64,000 nt of DNA from positions 1,612,001-1,676,000 of the forward strand of contig JBBPUQ010000006.1 of assembly GCA_038501195.1 (NCBI GenBank). The letters are read 5' to 3'. This document shows, one piece after another, positions 60,101-64,000 of the stretch. The notes beneath the pieces are model-generated. The model worked only from the letters and a program-made list of their open reading frames with translations, was not told where the DNA came from and made no database searches. The DNA comes from Nemania diffusa. Lineage: Eukaryota > Ascomycota > Sordariomycetes > Xylariales > Xylariaceae. Positions within the stretch are counted from its first letter, which is position 1. Every line of letters starts with the position of its first letter. The position numbers were made by a program, and so were the translations under genes.

Positions 60101-63100
60101 GCTATTATTTAATAAAGTTATATTTTTAACTATTAAATAACATTTTTTTATTTTAATATTTAAAAAATTAAAAAATAAATATAAGTTTTATATAAAACTA
60201 TAATATAAAAAGAAAATAATTTTAATATAAAAAAGTTTTTATTTTATTTATTATAAAATTAGCTATGAAAATATTAACTATTTATATTATAAAAAATATA
60301 AATATTTAAATATTATTTAAGTTGTAACAATTATAAAAAAAAAAAAAAATTATTTTAAAAATAATTAAAAAGTTAATATAAAAAAAAAAAGTTTAAAAAA
60401 TAAAAAAGTTTAAAATAACTAGTTTTTTTTTTTAAACTTATTATATTGTTAGTTTTAAATTTAAATTAATATAAAAAGTTTTATTTAATTTTTTAAAAAA
60501 AAAATTTAAAAAAAAGCTTTTATTAATAGTTTATTTAATAATATTTAATAAATTAAAACTTTTTACTTTTGTTTTAACTAATATAAAAATTAAAATATAT
60601 TTATATATAAATATTTAATTTATTAAAAAAATAATATAACTTTTAAACTTTTTTAAATTATTTAATTTTAAATTTATTTTTATTATAAAATATAATAATA
60701 ATAATAATTAAAAAATAATTAAAATATTAAATATTTATTTTTATATTAATATATATATTATTTAAAATATTTTTATAATAGTATTAAATATAAAATATAA
60801 TATAATTATTAAACAAAAGTTTTTTATATATTATAATATATTAATTAATTGTTAAAAATAAAAATTAATATTTTTTACTACAAAAAAAAAAAAACTTATT
60901 AAAAATATATTATTAAATAAAATAAAAAAAGTAAAAAGTTTAAATTATTAAATTAATATTATATAATAAAACAAATTATTTAAAAATAAAATAATATAAA
61001 AAATATAAAATATTATTTAATTATAAAATTTGTTTATTATAAAAAAACAAATTTTTTAATTAAAAATTATATATAAAAAATTAAATAAAAAAATAAAAAA
61101 ATATTTTTTTATAATTAATTTTATTTATATTATATTTAAATTTTTTTAATATATTGTTAATTTGTTTAAAAAAAACTAAATAAAATATAAATTATAAAAA
61201 ATAAAAATATTATTAATAAATAATAATAAAACAAAATTATTTTAAAAAAATTTATTTAAAAAAGTTTTATTAAAAAAAAAACTTATATTAAAAAATTATT
61301 ATAATAAATATAAACTATAAAAAAACACTATAAAATAATATAAATATTAATTTATTAATATTTTTATATTAAATATTATAACTTTTATAATAATAATATA
61401 TTAAAAAAACATTAAATTATATAAAGTAATTTTTTTATATAAAATAAATTTAATAATTGTTTAAAAAAAATCTAAATTAAAAAGTTTAAAAAAAAACTTT
61501 TAAAAAATAATTAAATAAATAATATTTATAAAATATTATAAATATTTTAATATATTTAATTAAAAAGTTTTTAATTAAATATTATTTTAAAAATATAAAG
61601 TTAATTATTAAATTAAATTTATAAAAAATTTAAAAAACTTAAAATATAATATTTTATATAAAATATTTTTAAAAAAAACTAAAATTTATAAATAATATAT
61701 ATATAAAAACTTAATAAAAAAATTTATTAAATTTATTATAATATTTTAAACAGTATTAGTTTTATTTATATAAAAAAACAACAAATTTTTAAAACTATAT
61801 ATAAATTATTAAAAATTAAACTTTTTAATATAAAAAAATTAATATTTTTTATTTTTAATTAATAAAATATTTATTTATTTTATAAAAGTAAAAATTTATA
61901 TTAAATTAAATATAAAATAAATATTTTATTATATATATATAATATAAAATATATTAATTTAATGTTTTATTTTTTAATTTAATAAATAAATTAATTATAT
62001 TTTAATAATTTATTAATAATATTTTAACTAAATATTTTAATATATTTTATATAATATATATTAATAATATATTAATATATTTAAATAATAAAATTAAATA
62101 TAAACTTTATATAAAAAAAGTTTTAAATAAATTATAAACTATAAAATTATAAATAAATTTAAAAAAATATAAGTTTTATATAATTAAAACTAAATTTTTA
62201 AAATTTATTATTAATATTAATAAAATTAAAATAAATTTAATAAAAATTAAAATAATTTATAAATAAAAATTATTTAAAAAATATAATATAGTTTAAATTT
62301 AAAAAATATAATTTTTTTTAAAGTTTTATAATTTTTATAAATAGTTTATTAAAAAGTTTAATTATATTATAAAATTATTAATTTAATTAATAATTAATAC
62401 AGTTTATTTTAATTAATTTAAAATATATTAAAAAATGTTTAATTAATTAAAACAAGTTTTATTATTAATATTAATATTTTATTATTTTTTATTTAATATA
62501 AAAATATATATAAAAATAAATATATTAAATAATATAACTATAAATTATTTTTTATAAAAAAATAGCTTAAAAAATAACTAATATTTTATAATATTTTATT
62601 TTAAAATATTTTATAAAGCTAAATTTAATTATAATATTTATAACAAAAAAATATTAATAATAATAAAAAAATTTATTTATTAAAAAATAAAACTAATAAA
62701 TTTATAATAAGTTAAATTTTTTATAATAATTATTAATTATATAATATTAAAATATTTTATTATTAAATATATATTAAATTTTTAATAAATTAAATAAATT
62801 AAATTAATATTATATTATAACTTTATAATTATTTATTAATTAAAAATTTAAAATATTATTTTAAATATTATATTAAAGTTAAAAAATAAATTAAAAAATT
62901 AAAAATAAAAAAAAAACAAACAATATATAATAATATTTTTTTAGTTAATTATAACTTTAAAATAGCTAACTTTAAAAAACTTTATTTTAAAATATTTTAT
63001 TTTATAAATAATTAAAATTTATAAATTAATAATTAATAAGTTATTATTTATATTAAATATATTTTTAATTAATATTTTATTATAAATTAATTATAAAAAT

Positions 63101-64000
63101 TTTTTGTTAAAAAAATATAAAAAATTAATATTTAATATATTATAAATAAATTATTAAATATTTAAAAATTTAATAATATATAAAAAATATTTAATTATAA
63201 TTAATATAAATAATTTATAAATAAAAATAATTTAAAAAGTTTATAATTAAATTTTAATAGTTTATTTTAAAAAAAATAAAATTAAAAAATTAATAATAAA
63301 TAAATATTAATAATTAAAAATATTTAAAAATATTAATATATATATAATTAATTGTTTTTATAAAGTTATTAAAACATTTTAAAACAAAATATTAAATAAA
63401 TTTTATTTATTTAAAATTTTAAATTATTTTTAATAATATATTATTATTAATTTTAAAAATTTTTTTAAAAACAAATTAAATAACAATATAATTTTTATTA
63501 TAATAAATTATTTATTTAAACTGTATTAAATTATATTTTATAATTTATTAATTATAATAAAAAATATAACTTAAATATATTATAAAAATTTTTATTAATT
63601 ATTTAAATAGTTTAAATTTATTATAAATAATTAAAACTTTTAATTTATTAAAAATTTTATAAATAAATTATTATAAATTTATAAAATAAAACTAAATTTT
63701 TTATTTATAAAATATTATAAAATAATAAAATAAATAAAAAATATATATTAATAAATTAAGTAATAGTTATATTTTTATATTAATTATTTTTAAAATAACT
63801 AATTAAAAATATTATTAATTTTAAATAATATTTAAATTATATTATTATATAATTTATTAAAAAGTTTTTTTTTTTAAAAAATTATTATAAAAAAACTTAT
63901 ATATATAACTTTTAATTAAAAAAATAAAATAAAAATAACTATTAAACTTTTTATTTAATAAAAGTTTATTTAATATAAAATATAAATATTTAAAAAATAA
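45101..64000. other. AT-rich block 2, extremely GC-poor, gene-free, runs off the window
   Basis: About 19 kb in which most 60-base lines hold only 1-5 G or C. Stop codons fill every frame and there is no tRNA, rRNA or open frame, which argues against mitochondrial DNA. Remaining C and G are mostly in ACT/AGT and AGCT contexts, and CpG is almost absent, as expected after saturating C-to-T mutation. Local strand composition changes: A-rich at about 46-50 kb, T-rich at about 50-57.6 kb, A-rich again after about 58.4 kb. A slightly richer island lies at 57480-58450. It could be centromeric or other heterochromatin built on RIP-degraded repeats. Confidence 0.75.
58166..58198 (+). repeat. Three tandem 11-bp units
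   Basis: Three exact copies of TTTAATATTAA follow each other within the slightly GC-richer island of block 2. In such AT-rich DNA a slippage origin is likely. Confidence 0.6.

Noticed and set aside
45101..64000. Inserted mitochondrial DNA
   Set aside because: There are no open frames, tRNAs or rRNA-like conserved stretches. The composition is better explained by saturating C-to-T mutation.

Overview
The window looks like nuclear DNA of a filamentous ascomycete (Pezizomycotina, probably a Sordariomycete). The evidence is short introns (mostly 50-200 nt) with GT...CTNAC/TACTAAT...AG signals, HET, WSC and 2EXR families, two eukaryotic tRNA genes with normal Pol III features, and two long AT-rich blocks without reading frames that look like the result of repeat-induced point mutation (RIP). 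I cannot name the species.

Layout. 0-4 kb: a HET-domain gene running off the left edge (minus) and a small two-exon cupin gene (minus). 6-8.7 kb: a phosphoinositide phospholipase C (plus, three exons). 8.7-15.2 kb: a gene-poor stretch of normal base composition. 15.2 kb: a small CxxC...CxxC protein (plus). 17.9-21.3 kb: a six-exon secreted protein with three WSC domains and a mucin-like stalk (minus). 22.0-25.5 kb: a GRAM-TBC-EF-hand Rab GAP of the Gyp2 type (minus). 27.9-29.4 kb: a cAMP-dependent protein kinase catalytic subunit (plus). 30.7 kb: tRNA-Ala(AGC). 31.4-37.6 kb: AT-rich block 1. 37.9 kb: tRNA-Pro(AGG) with an 18-nt intron. 38.6-39.5 kb: a four-helix membrane protein (plus, three exons). 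41.3-42.1 kb: a 2EXR-domain protein with a poly-glutamate N-terminus (minus). 43.3 kb: a possible solo LTR. 45.1 kb to the right edge: AT-rich block 2, about 19 kb with only a few G or C per 60 bases.

How the genes fit together. The centre holds conserved signalling and trafficking genes: PLC (IP3/DAG, calcium), PKA catalytic subunit (cAMP), and a Rab GAP. The WSC protein fits a cell-wall sensor or adhesin role. The HET and 2EXR genes belong to families that are expanded and fast-changing in fungi, and they lie toward the ends of the window; the 2EXR gene is next to block 2. There is no operon logic here: genes are separately transcribed and spliced.

The most informative signal is in block 1. 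Two segments, of 183 bp and 99 bp, are joined inside the block in a heavily C-to-T/G-to-A converted form, and each occurs once more at an outer edge of the block in a nearly unconverted form. This records RIP-type mutation directly and helps define the block's structure. Block 2 is far more extreme, with by-eye strand-skew domains that change sign near 50 kb and 58 kb. It could be centromeric or other constitutive heterochromatin. All gene models were spliced by hand and checked for reading-frame continuity; no alignment or database search was possible.
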